Positions 19,091-27,178 of a stretch of 64,000 nt of DNA are shown one piece after another (positions within the stretch are counted from its first letter, which is position 1; every line of letters starts with the position of its first letter). Source of the DNA: Jeotgalibacillus sp. ET6 (GTDB lineage: Bacteria; Bacillota; Bacilli; Bacillales; Jeotgalibacillaceae); the NCBI RefSeq assembly GCF_029667115.1, contig NZ_JARUIU010000001.1, forward strand, positions 620,001 through 684,000, in the 5' to 3' direction. A program made the position numbers and the translations under genes. The notes below the pieces were generated by a model that saw only the letters and a program-made list of their open reading frames with translations, was not told the origin of the DNA and made no database searches.

Positions 19091-19831
19091 TTACTTGTCT
19101 TTTCTATGCAGGGAATCCCTTACTTTTACTGCCCGGTCAGGAAAATCCGTTATCACACCTCCAAGACCTGCATTCATCCATATTTTAAGCTTTGCAGGGT
19201 CATTTAAGGTATATAATCGCACAGGTATATTCATTCGCTGGCAGGCGTTCATCAGCGCAGGTGTCATGACACGGTGGTTGGCATGTATTGCATTTGCTGT
19301 AAGGGATGAAGCGAGCAGAGAAGGATTAACTCCTTTTTTTGAATAAATGGGCGCAATAGAGGCCGAAGCATCCAGCTCTCTGAGTCTGATAATAGATTGT
19401 ATATTAAATGAAGAGTAAATGATTCTGCTGTCAAGATTATAATCTGCAATTTTTTGCAAGACTTCTTCTTCCATTCCCTTATAATCCACTTTATCATTTT
19501 TCAATTCAATGTTGCATAGGAGCGAATTCCCACCTAGCCATTCCAAGACTTCGTCGAGGGTAGGAACTTTATTATTTGAATACCATTTCTTTTTATTATA
19601 CGAGGCATCCAGTGCACGTATCTGCTTCAATGTTAAAGATTCTACAATGCCTTTTCCGTTAGTAGTACGATTTACGGTTTCATCATGGATGACCACCAAA
19701 TGACCGTCTTTTGTACGCTGTACATCAAGCTCAATACCATCGCAGCCTGATTTTTCGGCTTCTTTAAATGCTTTCATCGTGTTTTCCGGGTAAAGTCCGG
19801 AAGCTCCGCGATGAGCAAAGATCTGACTCAT
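19091..19831 (-). CDS. yqiK: Glycerophosphodiester phosphodiesterase (YqiK)
   Basis: A cytoplasmic GDPD-family TIM barrel of about 246 residues. It has the signature HRGASGLYPENTMKAF near the N-terminus, catalytic/metal residues in GIELDVQRTKDGHLVVIHDE, the NIELK strand and the C-terminal GVITDFPD motif. It hydrolyses glycerophosphodiesters to glycerol-3-phosphate plus an alcohol. No signal peptide is visible, unlike secreted GlpQ. The start ATG 19831 is preferred over the frame opening at 19846 because GGAG lies nine bases upstream and the family begins at this point. Confidence 0.92.
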   Translation of the reverse strand: MSQIFAHRGASGLYPENTMKAFKEAEKSGCDGIELDVQRTKDGHLVVIHDETVNRTTNGKGIVESLTLKQIRALDASYNKKKWYSNNKVPTLDEVLEWLGGNSLLCNIELKNDKVDYKGMEEEVLQKIADYNLDSRIIYSSFNIQSIIRLRELDASASIAPIYSKKGVNPSLLASSLTANAIHANHRVMTPALMNACQRMNIPVRLYTLNDPAKLKIWMNAGLGGVITDFPDRAVKVRDSLHRKDK

Positions 19832-19931
19832 TCTACCACACTCCATTTAAATCCTTATTCTATGTCATTACCCTCATACGACAAAAAAACTCTCATTCCG
19901 ATCATCAATTCCCTCTATTTGAAACCGGCCG

Positions 19932-21455
19932 TTAGACCAAAAGAGCTGAATTGTCCCTTAACTGATTTGCTTTATACATTTTTCTCAGCTCATCTGTTCC
20001 CCACAAAAATAAATAGGAAGGTGCCCACGGACTGCATTTCAGCTTTCGGTCCCAGTTGCTGATTTTAAGCATTCTTTCAAGTACTCCGATGCCTTTTGCC
20101 TCCAAAACTATATTTGCACAGTACAATAAATATGGAATATGTCTTTTAAAGCATTTCAATCTCAACCGCTTAGTTTTGAGGTAAAATGCGTAGAATGAGC
20201 TAAAGCTTTCATAAGACATTACCTTCTTTAAATGCCAAAGATTCGCAAACCTTAAATTACTGCCAGCTCCGCCATGTTTCTTAGTTCCAAACCATTCTCT
20301 TGGAACTCCTGCATTTTCTGCAATTCTTCTGGGAATTGGACGATCATAACTATTTGACAGAGACCATGGCTGCATTTCTTCTGAATTAGAAATACAGTTA
20401 ATGCTGGCAAAGCTTTGCACGTTAAAAAAAGGAACTAGTACATTTATAAATCCAACTCGCAGTCTGAATTCTTTTTTTGCGGTGTCCGGATAAAATGACC
20501 GCTTTATATCATCAGAAGCAGGAAGTTTTTTATTCCAAATCACGTCTCCATGAGATCCGCTTAAAAGAAATTTACCTGCTAATTCGGCTTCTGAGGAAGC
20601 AAAAAATATAGATGTACCCAGCTCACCCGATGAAACAAATTCATGTGCAGTGCTGTAGTGCAAATAGTCCAGTTCATGTTTTTCCACAACTTTTTCGTAC
20701 CCTAATCTTTCAACAATTGCTTTTCCACTGTCTTTTTTGTACGATCTTTTACTTTCATATACAACTGCCTCACTGCAGCCTATCTTCCTGCCAAGCGCTG
20801 CACAAGCAGTGGAGTCGTACCCCGTAGAACAAAATACAATAGGCTTATACTTTATTGAAGTTCTTTCACCATCACTTGCATTGTCTGATATTTTTTTTAA
20901 TGTGTCGAGCAGCGTGGTGTAATAATCCTCATAATTCATAAAATCTTTCGTCCGAATTTTTTTCCGGACCTCGATATCTCCCTGCTGATTGATCAATAAA
21001 TTGCAGAAGTAATGAATCGATAATTGATTTCCGATTAAAGGTATGGATTTTTTATAGGAATCAAGTCCATCCGAAATGCTTAACATATCACTTTCATAAT
21101 CAGGATAATCGGGATCGAGAAAATGATTAGACTGAGTCAGAATAAACGGAATGGAATTGGATATATACAATGAACCGTTATCTGCTTTTAAGGAATAGAG
21201 CCCCTCAGAAGTATGAGAGGGGCAGCAGACGATCAATTTATTGTCATGAATGCATCCACCGCTTCCCATAAGCGCGTGGGCAGTATGTATTTCTTTTTTT
21301 ACATACTCCCCATCCCACACTCCTTCAATAAAGAATTCATCCTCTGCTTCTACATCTGAGCCGTGCAGCAATTTAATTATCGGTTCATTAATCTCTTTTA
21401 TTAAACACCATGCCAGCCTGGGAATACCTGTTCGTTTTGAGCTAATGATCTTCAT
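19932..21455 (-). CDS. Asparagine synthetase-like PP-loop ATPase of unknown function
   Basis: A protein of about 507 residues. A PP-loop-like STGYDS motif (about 210-215) in a hydrophobic strand/helix context (KPIVFCSTGYDSTACAALG) resembles the SGGxDS ATP-pyrophosphatase motif of asparagine synthetase. The ~190 residues before it look like the degenerate N-terminal half of such an enzyme (SLKADNGSLYISNSIPFIL), but no N-terminal nucleophile Cys follows the start, so glutaminase activity is unlikely. It may adenylate a carboxylate and transfer an amine. The start at 21455 has GGAGGAGG five bases upstream. It stands alone between spo0A and yqiK, where B. subtilis has yqiG-yqiI. Specific function not recognised. 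Confidence 0.6.
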   Translation of the reverse strand: MKIISSKRTGIPRLAWCLIKEINEPIIKLLHGSDVEAEDEFFIEGVWDGEYVKKEIHTAHALMGSGGCIHDNKLIVCCPSHTSEGLYSLKADNGSLYISNSIPFILTQSNHFLDPDYPDYESDMLSISDGLDSYKKSIPLIGNQLSIHYFCNLLINQQGDIEVRKKIRTKDFMNYEDYYTTLLDTLKKISDNASDGERTSIKYKPIVFCSTGYDSTACAALGRKIGCSEAVVYESKRSYKKDSGKAIVERLGYEKVVEKHELDYLHYSTAHEFVSSGELGTSIFFASSEAELAGKFLLSGSHGDVIWNKKLPASDDIKRSFYPDTAKKEFRLRVGFINVLVPFFNVQSFASINCISNSEEMQPWSLSNSYDRPIPRRIAENAGVPREWFGTKKHGGAGSNLRFANLWHLKKVMSYESFSSFYAFYLKTKRLRLKCFKRHIPYLLYCANIVLEAKGIGVLERMLKISNWDRKLKCSPWAPSYLFLWGTDELRKMYKANQLRDNSALLV

Positions 21456-21542
21456 GTCAGCCTCCTCCATATACTCTTCGTCCATTCAATATATTTTGAG
21501 GTTCCTGATCTTACTCCCACTTCCTCTGCAAAAGATTTAGGA

Positions 21543-21590
21543 ATAAAAAAAACGCCTCTGAACGGACATATCGTCAGTTACTAAAGGCGC
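21543..21590 (-). terminator. Terminator after spo0A
   Basis: A long interrupted stem (GCGCCTTT/AGGCG outer, AACTGAC/GTCCGTT inner) is followed by eight Ts on the minus strand. Confidence 0.8.
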
Positions 21591-21626
21591 ATCGTATTGC
21601 TATGCAGTTTTTTTCATCCTCGGGCA

Positions 21627-22415
21627 TTAACTCGCTTTATGCTCAAGTCTCAGCTTATCTGCCACCATGGCGATGAATTCTGAATTCGTTGGCTTGGATT
21701 TAGCGACGGAGACGGTGTAGCCAAACAGATTAGAAATTGCATCCACATTGCCTCTGTTCCATGCCACCTCAATGGCATGCCGAATAGCGCGTTCTACACG
21801 TGAAGCAGTTGTATTAAATTTCTTTCCGATATCCGGGTAAAGAACTTTTGTAATGGAGCCCAGCAGCTCAATGTCGTGATATACCATAGAAATCGCCTCA
21901 CGCAGGTACATATATCCCTTAATGTGGGCAGGAACGCCAATTTCATGGATGATACCTGTAATGCTCGCATCTAAATTTTTCGGTTTGGAGGCTGTTTCCC
22001 TTGGAACTCTGCGCGTGCTGCTGGCATGTGATTGTACATTTTTGCCGCGCACCTGACGAATATTCTGAACAAGGTTTTCCATATCAAAAGGTTTAAGGAT
22101 AAAATAAGCTGCACCAAGCTCAACCGCTTTTGTCGTCACATCTTCTTGTCCGAAAGCAGTCAGCATGATGACATGAGGGTGTTTCGGAAGCTCCATCTGA
22201 CGCATACGCTCAAGGACATTCAGACCATCAATGTGAGGCATGATAATATCTAACAGGCAGACGTCGACCTCGGTCTCGTTTAAAACCTCTAAACAATCCT
22301 GTCCATTATAAGCAGTTGCCACTACTTCCATATCAGTCTGATTCGATATATATTGCTCTAATGTCGCCACCAGTTCTCTATTATCATCTACAATGCACAC
22401 TCTGATTTTATCCAC
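21627..22415 (-). CDS. spo0A: Sporulation master response regulator Spo0A
   Basis: A 262-residue receiver plus Spo0A effector domain protein. The receiver shows the acidic pocket VDDNRE, phospho-acceptor Asp56 in [13 protein letters not shown], and the conserved Lys in YFILKPFD. The C-terminal half (about 145-262) holds the Spo0A-specific DNA-binding domain ([41 protein letters not shown]). The GTG at 22415 is chosen over the upstream ATG at 22433 because that ATG overlaps the Shine-Dalgarno GAGGAGG; B. subtilis spo0A also uses GTG. Two 0A boxes lie upstream. Confidence 0.97.
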   Translation of the reverse strand: MDKIRVCIVDDNRELVATLEQYISNQTDMEVVATAYNGQDCLEVLNETEVDVCLLDIIMPHIDGLNVLERMRQMELPKHPHVIMLTAFGQEDVTTKAVELGAAYFILKPFDMENLVQNIRQVRGKNVQSHASSTRRVPRETASKPKNLDASITGIIHEIGVPAHIKGYMYLREAISMVYHDIELLGSITKVLYPDIGKKFNTTASRVERAIRHAIEVAWNRGNVDAISNLFGYTVSVAKSKPTNSEFIAMVADKLRLEHKAS

Positions 22416-22458
22416 TTTGTAAATCCTCCTCATTCGAATTAATCTTCCCTACAAACCA

Positions 22459-22585
22459 TTCGACATCCCAGATCAGAAACCCTCTCAGTTGAAAATTTTT
22501 TTTAAAAAATCATTGTATATCTTATCTTTCCTCACAAATACTCTCTTTTTTGATATATTTCAACAATTTTAGACATTCTGTCGAA
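22459..22585 (-). promoter_or_regulatory. spo0A control region with two 0A boxes
   Basis: The interval upstream of spo0A (22416-22767) holds no gene. It contains two exact TGTCGAA boxes, one reading on the minus strand at 22459-22465 and one on the plus strand at 22579-22585. An AGGAAAG element around 22520-22530 could be part of a sigma-H promoter, but no clean -10 was found. Spo0A autoregulation is the likely role. Confidence 0.6.
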
Positions 22586-22691
22586 TCAATCTATGTAAAG
22601 TAGTGTACCACGGGAATAAAAAAATCACCAGATCATTTTGGGCATAAAATGAAAACGCATTTAATTTAGTGCTTTTGAAATAGTTTTACTT

Positions 22692-22727
22692 TTTAAAAAA
22701 ATAAAAAACAGGCGTAGTTCGCCTGTT
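22692..22727 (-). terminator. Terminator after spoIVB
   Basis: AACAGGCG and its complement flank a five-base loop, followed on the minus strand by TTTTTTATTTTTTT. Confidence 0.85.
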
Positions 22728-22767
22728 GTTGGTTAATATCAAATTCGGACTGTCCTAGAACCGGGAA

Positions 22768-23820
22768 CTAGGATGCCTTTTTTTGCAAAGAGGATTGGCC
22801 GCTTTGTTTAATCATTTCTTCAATGGTAAGGGCATATCCGGATGTAGGATCATGAACTAGCACATGGGTAACAGCTCCGACGAGTTTGCCATTTTGAATA
22901 ATCGGACTTCCGCTCATTCCTTGAATAATGCCTCCCGTTTTTTCAATAAGCTTCTCATCTGTGATCCTAACCAGCATACCTGTAATTCCACCAGGTGCCT
23001 GCGTTTTAGCTCGAACTATTTCAATGGAAAAACGTTCGATTGTGTTATCCCTGAGAACAGTCAGCATTTCAGCCTTTCCTTCTTTAATTTCGGACTGTTT
23101 GGCTACAGAAAGCGGGCTTTTAAAAAGTTCATGTGCAGGGACATCCTGGAGGTTACCAAATATTCCATACTGAGAATTTCGTGAAACTGATCCCAATATC
23201 GGGTCATTGGTGGAAAATATTGCAATTTTACCTCCAGGCTTTCCGGAGATTCCTTTTTGGATGCCGTCAATATGAGTTTGCATAACGGTCCCTTTTCTCA
23301 TATCAACTGCCCGTTTCGTTTCTGCATCGGCTACAACGTGACCTAAAGCGCCAAATTGTCCGGTTTGAGGGTCAATATACGATACGGTCCCGATGCCTTG
23401 AGTGTGATGCCGGACATACAATCCCAATTGAGGAATACCATCCTCATTAAAAGTAGGCTCTACTGATATTTTTTTTACTTTTCCGTCCCGTTCAATTTCA
23501 AGCTGAATATTTTTCTTTGTTTTTGTTTGCTGGGAAAGAACCTGTGACAGATCGGCTGCTGTGGATACCGATACTCCATTTATCTTCCTTAACGTGTCCC
23601 CTACTTCAAGTCCTGCTTTTGTCGCTGGCGTGTCTTCAATCGATGAATCATTTACTGAATGAAACCCGACGATCATAACCCCGTTTGTTTCCAGGGAAAT
23701 CCCAATCGATTGTCCGCCAGGAATTAATTTTACAGAAGAAGCGTGTATCGATTCGTCCATTGAAGGGAACAACAAAAACATATTTATGCTCAATATCATC
23801 AATACTTTATTAATTCTCAA
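22768..23820 (-). CDS. spoIVB: SpoIVB serine peptidase (N-terminally short)
   Basis: PDZ-containing S55 serine protease secreted from the forespore; it cleaves SpoIVFA and so triggers pro-sigma-K processing in the mother cell. Visible are an N-terminal hydrophobic segment, a PDZ domain (KAGLEVGDTLRKINGVSV), the catalytic His region GALGHVVAD, an Asp in VRITDEKL and the catalytic Ser in QGMSGSPIIQNGK. At 350 residues it is about 75 shorter than B. subtilis SpoIVB: it passes almost directly from the membrane segment to KLIPGGQSIGI. Upstream lies the recN terminator, so no missing exon-like segment is nearby. Its TAG stop lies within a small CCTAG hairpin. Confidence 0.93.
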   Translation of the reverse strand: MRINKVLMILSINMFLLFPSMDESIHASSVKLIPGGQSIGISLETNGVMIVGFHSVNDSSIEDTPATKAGLEVGDTLRKINGVSVSTAADLSQVLSQQTKTKKNIQLEIERDGKVKKISVEPTFNEDGIPQLGLYVRHHTQGIGTVSYIDPQTGQFGALGHVVADAETKRAVDMRKGTVMQTHIDGIQKGISGKPGGKIAIFSTNDPILGSVSRNSQYGIFGNLQDVPAHELFKSPLSVAKQSEIKEGKAEMLTVLRDNTIERFSIEIVRAKTQAPGGITGMLVRITDEKLIEKTGGIIQGMSGSPIIQNGKLVGAVTHVLVHDPTSGYALTIEEMIKQSGQSSLQKKAS

Positions 23821-23892
23821 ATCTTTTCCCCCCTTCTAGACTGCCGAGTACTTTCTTAATGTGAGCGAAATCGAGGGGAATTATCACATACA

Positions 23893-23927
23893 AAAAAATA
23901 AAAAGCCATCCGTAAATGGATGACTTT
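23893..23927 (-). terminator. Terminator after recN
   Basis: An AAAG-CATCC stem with its GGATG-CTTT partner and six-base loop is followed by TTTATTTTTTT on the minus strand. Confidence 0.85.
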
Positions 23928-23992
23928 GCATAATGAAATAGGCTCTTGCATGATTCCTTCATTATGTCTGAAAATGACTGGATAAACTGGCA

Positions 23993-25705
23993 TCAAGATA
24001 CCGCAGTTTTCTTTATGGAGTGTGCAAGGTCCAGCAATTCTTTTGCATGACTGAGCGTAAGATCTGTAATTTCAACTCCTGAAATCATTCTGCTGATTTC
24101 CAAAACCCGGTCCTGTTTCTCGAGTGGCTCTACATGAGTGATGGTCCTGTCATTTTTAACTTCTTTTGATATAAACAGATGTCTGTCGCTAATTGCAGCG
24201 ACTTGGGGAAGATGCGAAATGCACAGCACCTGTGAATGAACCGATACTGCATAAATTTTTTCTGCAATTGCCTGAGCAACCCTGCCGCTGACACCGGTAT
24301 CCACTTCATCAAATATGATAGAAGTAATCCCCTGGTGCTTGGAAAAAATGGTCTTCAGCGCCAGCATGATTCTGGAAATTTCACCGCCGGAAGCTACTTT
24401 TGTCAACGGCTTTAAAGGCTCACCGGGGTTTGTGGAAATAAAAAATTCAACTGTATCCACTCCATCTTTTTTAAAATGGAATTTTTTAGCGTTACGAACC
24501 GATGATTGGTGAAACCGCACTTCAAAGATCGCTTTGTTCATATGCAATGCCTGGAGCTGATCGTGAATTTCATCTGTAAGATTGTTTGCCCATTGCTGTC
24601 TGACAGCTGTTAAATGATCCGCTTCTAATTGAAGGTCTTCTATAATTGAAGCCCTTTTTAATTCAAGTTCTTTAATGGTGGAATCGCGATTTGTAATGGA
24701 TTCAATTTCTTCCTCAATTGCTGCAGCGAAATGAACAATCTCCTCAATCGATGAGCCGTACTTTCGCTTCAGCTGATTAATTTCATTTAATCGATCTTCA
24801 ATAACCTGCAGTCTGTCCGGATCAAATTCAAGCGAATCAAGCTGCTGGCGTATAGATTGAGCTGCTTCTTCGAGCAAATAAAAGCTGTTGGCCACACTTT
24901 CACTTGTTTTACCAAGTGCAGAATCTATTTCAGCTGATTGTTCAAGATTAGACATGGAAAGTCCAATCCAGTCAAGACCTTTCTGGTCTCCCTGCAGCGC
25001 ATTGTATGCGGTTTGCAGAGAGCTGAATAAACGCTCAAAATTTGCCAGACGGATTTTCTCTTCCGTTAACTGCTCATCTTCCCCCAGCTGAAGTTCTGCT
25101 TCCTCAATTTCATTAAATTGAAATTGGATCAAGTCAAGACGATGGGCCATTTGCTGTTCATCCTCAGTCAAAGCACGGATTTGTCTCTGCACTTGTTCAT
25201 ATTCCTCAAACAGTTCAAAATAAGCAGATTTAGCAGGTGTAATATCCTGACTTCCGAACTGATCAAGAAGAAGCAAATGCTTCGTTTCATCCATAAGCTC
25301 CTGACTTTCATGCTGACCATGTACATCAATGAGGGTTGATCCTACTTCTCTTAACAGCGCAATCGTGACAAGCTTTCCATTTACTCTGCACGCGCTTTTT
25401 CCGGACTGCGATATATCCCTCTTTAACAGGACCATTCCGTCTTCAATGTCTATTCCAAGCTCCTCACATTTCCCGTAGCAGGGATGATCATCATGGATAA
25501 TAAAAATCCCTTCAATTTCCGCTTTCTTCTCACCGTGACGAACAAACTCTGATGATCCTCTACCCCCGACGAGCAATTGAACCGCATCAATAATAATGGA
25601 TTTTCCTGCCCCAGTCTCTCCGGTTAGGACGGTCAATCCTTCTTCAAGAGATAAAGAAAGTTCGTCAATAATGGCAAAATTACGTATAGATAGTTCCTGT
25701 AGCAT
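23993..25705 (-). CDS. recN: DNA repair protein RecN
   Basis: A 570-residue SMC-like ATPase acting early at double-strand breaks and also needed for transformation. It has Walker A GETGAGKS (29-36), a long coiled-coil middle (about 160-370), the ABC signature VASGGEISRIMLAL, Walker B SIIFDEVDTGVSG and the C-terminal LCISHLPQVAAISDRH. Size is normal. It lies 20 bases downstream of argR and is followed by a strong terminator, forming the end of the housekeeping cluster. Confidence 0.96.
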   Translation of the reverse strand: MLQELSIRNFAIIDELSLSLEEGLTVLTGETGAGKSIIIDAVQLLVGGRGSSEFVRHGEKKAEIEGIFIIHDDHPCYGKCEELGIDIEDGMVLLKRDISQSGKSACRVNGKLVTIALLREVGSTLIDVHGQHESQELMDETKHLLLLDQFGSQDITPAKSAYFELFEEYEQVQRQIRALTEDEQQMAHRLDLIQFQFNEIEEAELQLGEDEQLTEEKIRLANFERLFSSLQTAYNALQGDQKGLDWIGLSMSNLEQSAEIDSALGKTSESVANSFYLLEEAAQSIRQQLDSLEFDPDRLQVIEDRLNEINQLKRKYGSSIEEIVHFAAAIEEEIESITNRDSTIKELELKRASIIEDLQLEADHLTAVRQQWANNLTDEIHDQLQALHMNKAIFEVRFHQSSVRNAKKFHFKKDGVDTVEFFISTNPGEPLKPLTKVASGGEISRIMLALKTIFSKHQGITSIIFDEVDTGVSGRVAQAIAEKIYAVSVHSQVLCISHLPQVAAISDRHLFISKEVKNDRTITHVEPLEKQDRVLEISRMISGVEITDLTLSHAKELLDLAHSIKKTAVS

Positions 25706-25724
25706 GTCTCTTCACCTCAATCTA

Positions 25725-26177
25725 CTAAAGCATATCGATAAATCGCTGAGAAATGATGGAAGTATCCTCTTCCCGTTTACAGATAATTAAACACGTATCA
25801 TCTCCGCAGATTGTGCCCATTATTTCATCCCAGTCCAGGTTATCAATTAACGCGCCGATAGCGTTTGCATTCCCGGGCAGTGTTTTCATTACAAGAAGAT
25901 GCCCTGCTCCATCTATGCGTACAAAGGCATCTGTTAGTGTGCGCTTCAATTTTTGCAGGGGGTTAAATCGCTGATCTGCCGGAAGGCTGTATTTGTAACG
26001 GCCGTCAATTAATGGGACTTTTACCAGATGAAGCTCTTTGATGTCTCTGGAAATAGTTGCCTGGGTGACTGGAAACCCTGCGTTTTTAAGCTGGTCTACT
26101 AACTCATCTTGTGTTTCAATATCATTGTTGACAATGATTTCTCTTATTTTAATGTGACGCTGGCCTTTATTAATCAT
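25725..26177 (-). CDS. argR: Arginine repressor ArgR/AhrC
   Basis: A 150-residue regulator: N-terminal winged HTH ([28 protein letters not shown]) and C-terminal arginine-binding hexamerisation domain ([14 protein letters not shown]). It represses arginine synthesis and activates catabolism when arginine is bound. ATG 26177 is preferred to 26198 because GGAGTG lies eight bases upstream and the protein then aligns with AhrC from its second residue. Co-directional with recN. Confidence 0.95.
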   Translation of the reverse strand: MINKGQRHIKIREIIVNNDIETQDELVDQLKNAGFPVTQATISRDIKELHLVKVPLIDGRYKYSLPADQRFNPLQKLKRTLTDAFVRIDGAGHLLVMKTLPGNANAIGALIDNLDWDEIMGTICGDDTCLIICKREEDTSIISQRFIDML

Positions 26178-26199
26178 TTTTTTCACTCCAGGTTTCATA

Positions 26200-26242
26200 A
26201 TGAATATTTATACTTCTATATACGTTTATCCTAACGTATATA
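26200..26242 (-). promoter_or_regulatory. argR upstream region: ARG-box-like site and a perfect dyad
   Basis: ATGAATATTTATAC (26200-26213) resembles one ARG box. Next to it TATATACGTT (26217-26226) and its exact complement (26233-26242) flank six bases. Between the tlyA terminator and argR, these suggest a separate promoter for argR-recN under autoregulation; the second dyad is unassigned. Confidence 0.4.
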
Positions 26243-26286
26243 AGGAAATTTGTACATTAAAAGCAGGAAAGCCACTGTACTTTTTT

Positions 26287-26346
26287 AAAAAAAGCCGGCT
26301 GAAACCATTCCTTAACTAGCTGTTAAGGATTCGGTTTCAGACGGCT
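26287..26346 (-). terminator. Strong terminator after tlyA
   Basis: A long stem (GCCGTCTGAAACC with its partner, then CCTTAAC/GTTAAGG inside) is followed by seven Ts on the minus strand. Confidence 0.88.
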
Positions 26347-26348
26347 CT

Positions 26349-27176
26349 TTATTTTACTGCTTTAAATTCATTATGCGCCTCTTTTACAATGCCCTTTACA
26401 TTAACTTCAGGCAGTTGGCTGAGCCCGGAGTGTCCCGTCCATTTTAAATGAAGCAGAAATTCAATATTTCCATCACCACCGGTAATTGGCGAATGCGTTG
26501 CACCGGCAATTTCATATCCTTCTGCAACGGCAAAATCAATAATACGGCTTAAGACTTCTACATGGATGCCTGACTCTCTAACGATTCCCTTTTTGCCTAC
26601 TTGCTCCCGTCCTGCTTCAAATTGCGGTTTAACAAGGGCAATAATATCACTTTCGTTCATAAGCAAGGTTTTAAGAACCGGTAATATGATCCTTAAAGAA
26701 ATAAAGGAGACGTCAATGGATGCAAAATCAGGTGCCCCTTTTATTAATGCCTCCGGAGTTAGATAACGAAAATTAGTTTTTTCCATCACCACGACACGTT
26801 CATCCTGACGAAGTTTCCAGGCAAGCTGATTGCTCCCTACATCAACAGCATAAGACATGGCTGCCCCATTTTGGAGAGCGCAGTCTGTAAAACCGCCTGT
26901 AGATGAGCCTACATCAATCATCTTCTTATCTTTTACATCGATAGAAAAGTACTGAAGCGCTTTTTCAAGCTTAAGTCCCCCCCTGCTGACATAGGGAAGG
27001 ACGTTGCCTTTGATCGTTAGGACCGTATCTTCAGGAATTTTCTCTCCTGGTTTGTCCAGCCGTACTTCATTTGCATAGACAATCCCGGCCATAATGGATC
27101 TTTTTGCTTTTTCACGTGTTTCTGCCAGTCCCTGATCAACCAGCATAATATCGATTCGCTGCTTTTGTACTTTCAT
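26349..27176 (-). CDS. tlyA: TlyA family RNA methyltransferase (YqxC)
   Basis: A 275-residue protein with an N-terminal S4 RNA-binding domain (about 5-65) and a C-terminal FtsJ/RrmJ-like SAM-dependent methyltransferase (MIDVGSSTGGFTDCALQNGA, FASIDVSFISL, LVKPQFEAGREQVGKKGIV). Relatives 2'-O-methylate rRNA; TlyA homologues were also annotated as hemolysins, which is probably misleading here. It begins two bases after the dxs stop and ends the dxs-containing transcript. Confidence 0.92.
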   Translation of the reverse strand: MKVQKQRIDIMLVDQGLAETREKAKRSIMAGIVYANEVRLDKPGEKIPEDTVLTIKGNVLPYVSRGGLKLEKALQYFSIDVKDKKMIDVGSSTGGFTDCALQNGAAMSYAVDVGSNQLAWKLRQDERVVVMEKTNFRYLTPEALIKGAPDFASIDVSFISLRIILPVLKTLLMNESDIIALVKPQFEAGREQVGKKGIVRESGIHVEVLSRIIDFAVAEGYEIAGATHSPITGGDGNIEFLLHLKWTGHSGLSQLPEVNVKGIVKEAHNEFKAVK

Positions 27177-27178
27177 GA

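Noticed and set aside
26349-27176. Hemolysin annotation for TlyA.
   Set aside because: S4 plus FtsJ-like methyltransferase motifs point to RNA methylation; the hemolysin name is historical.
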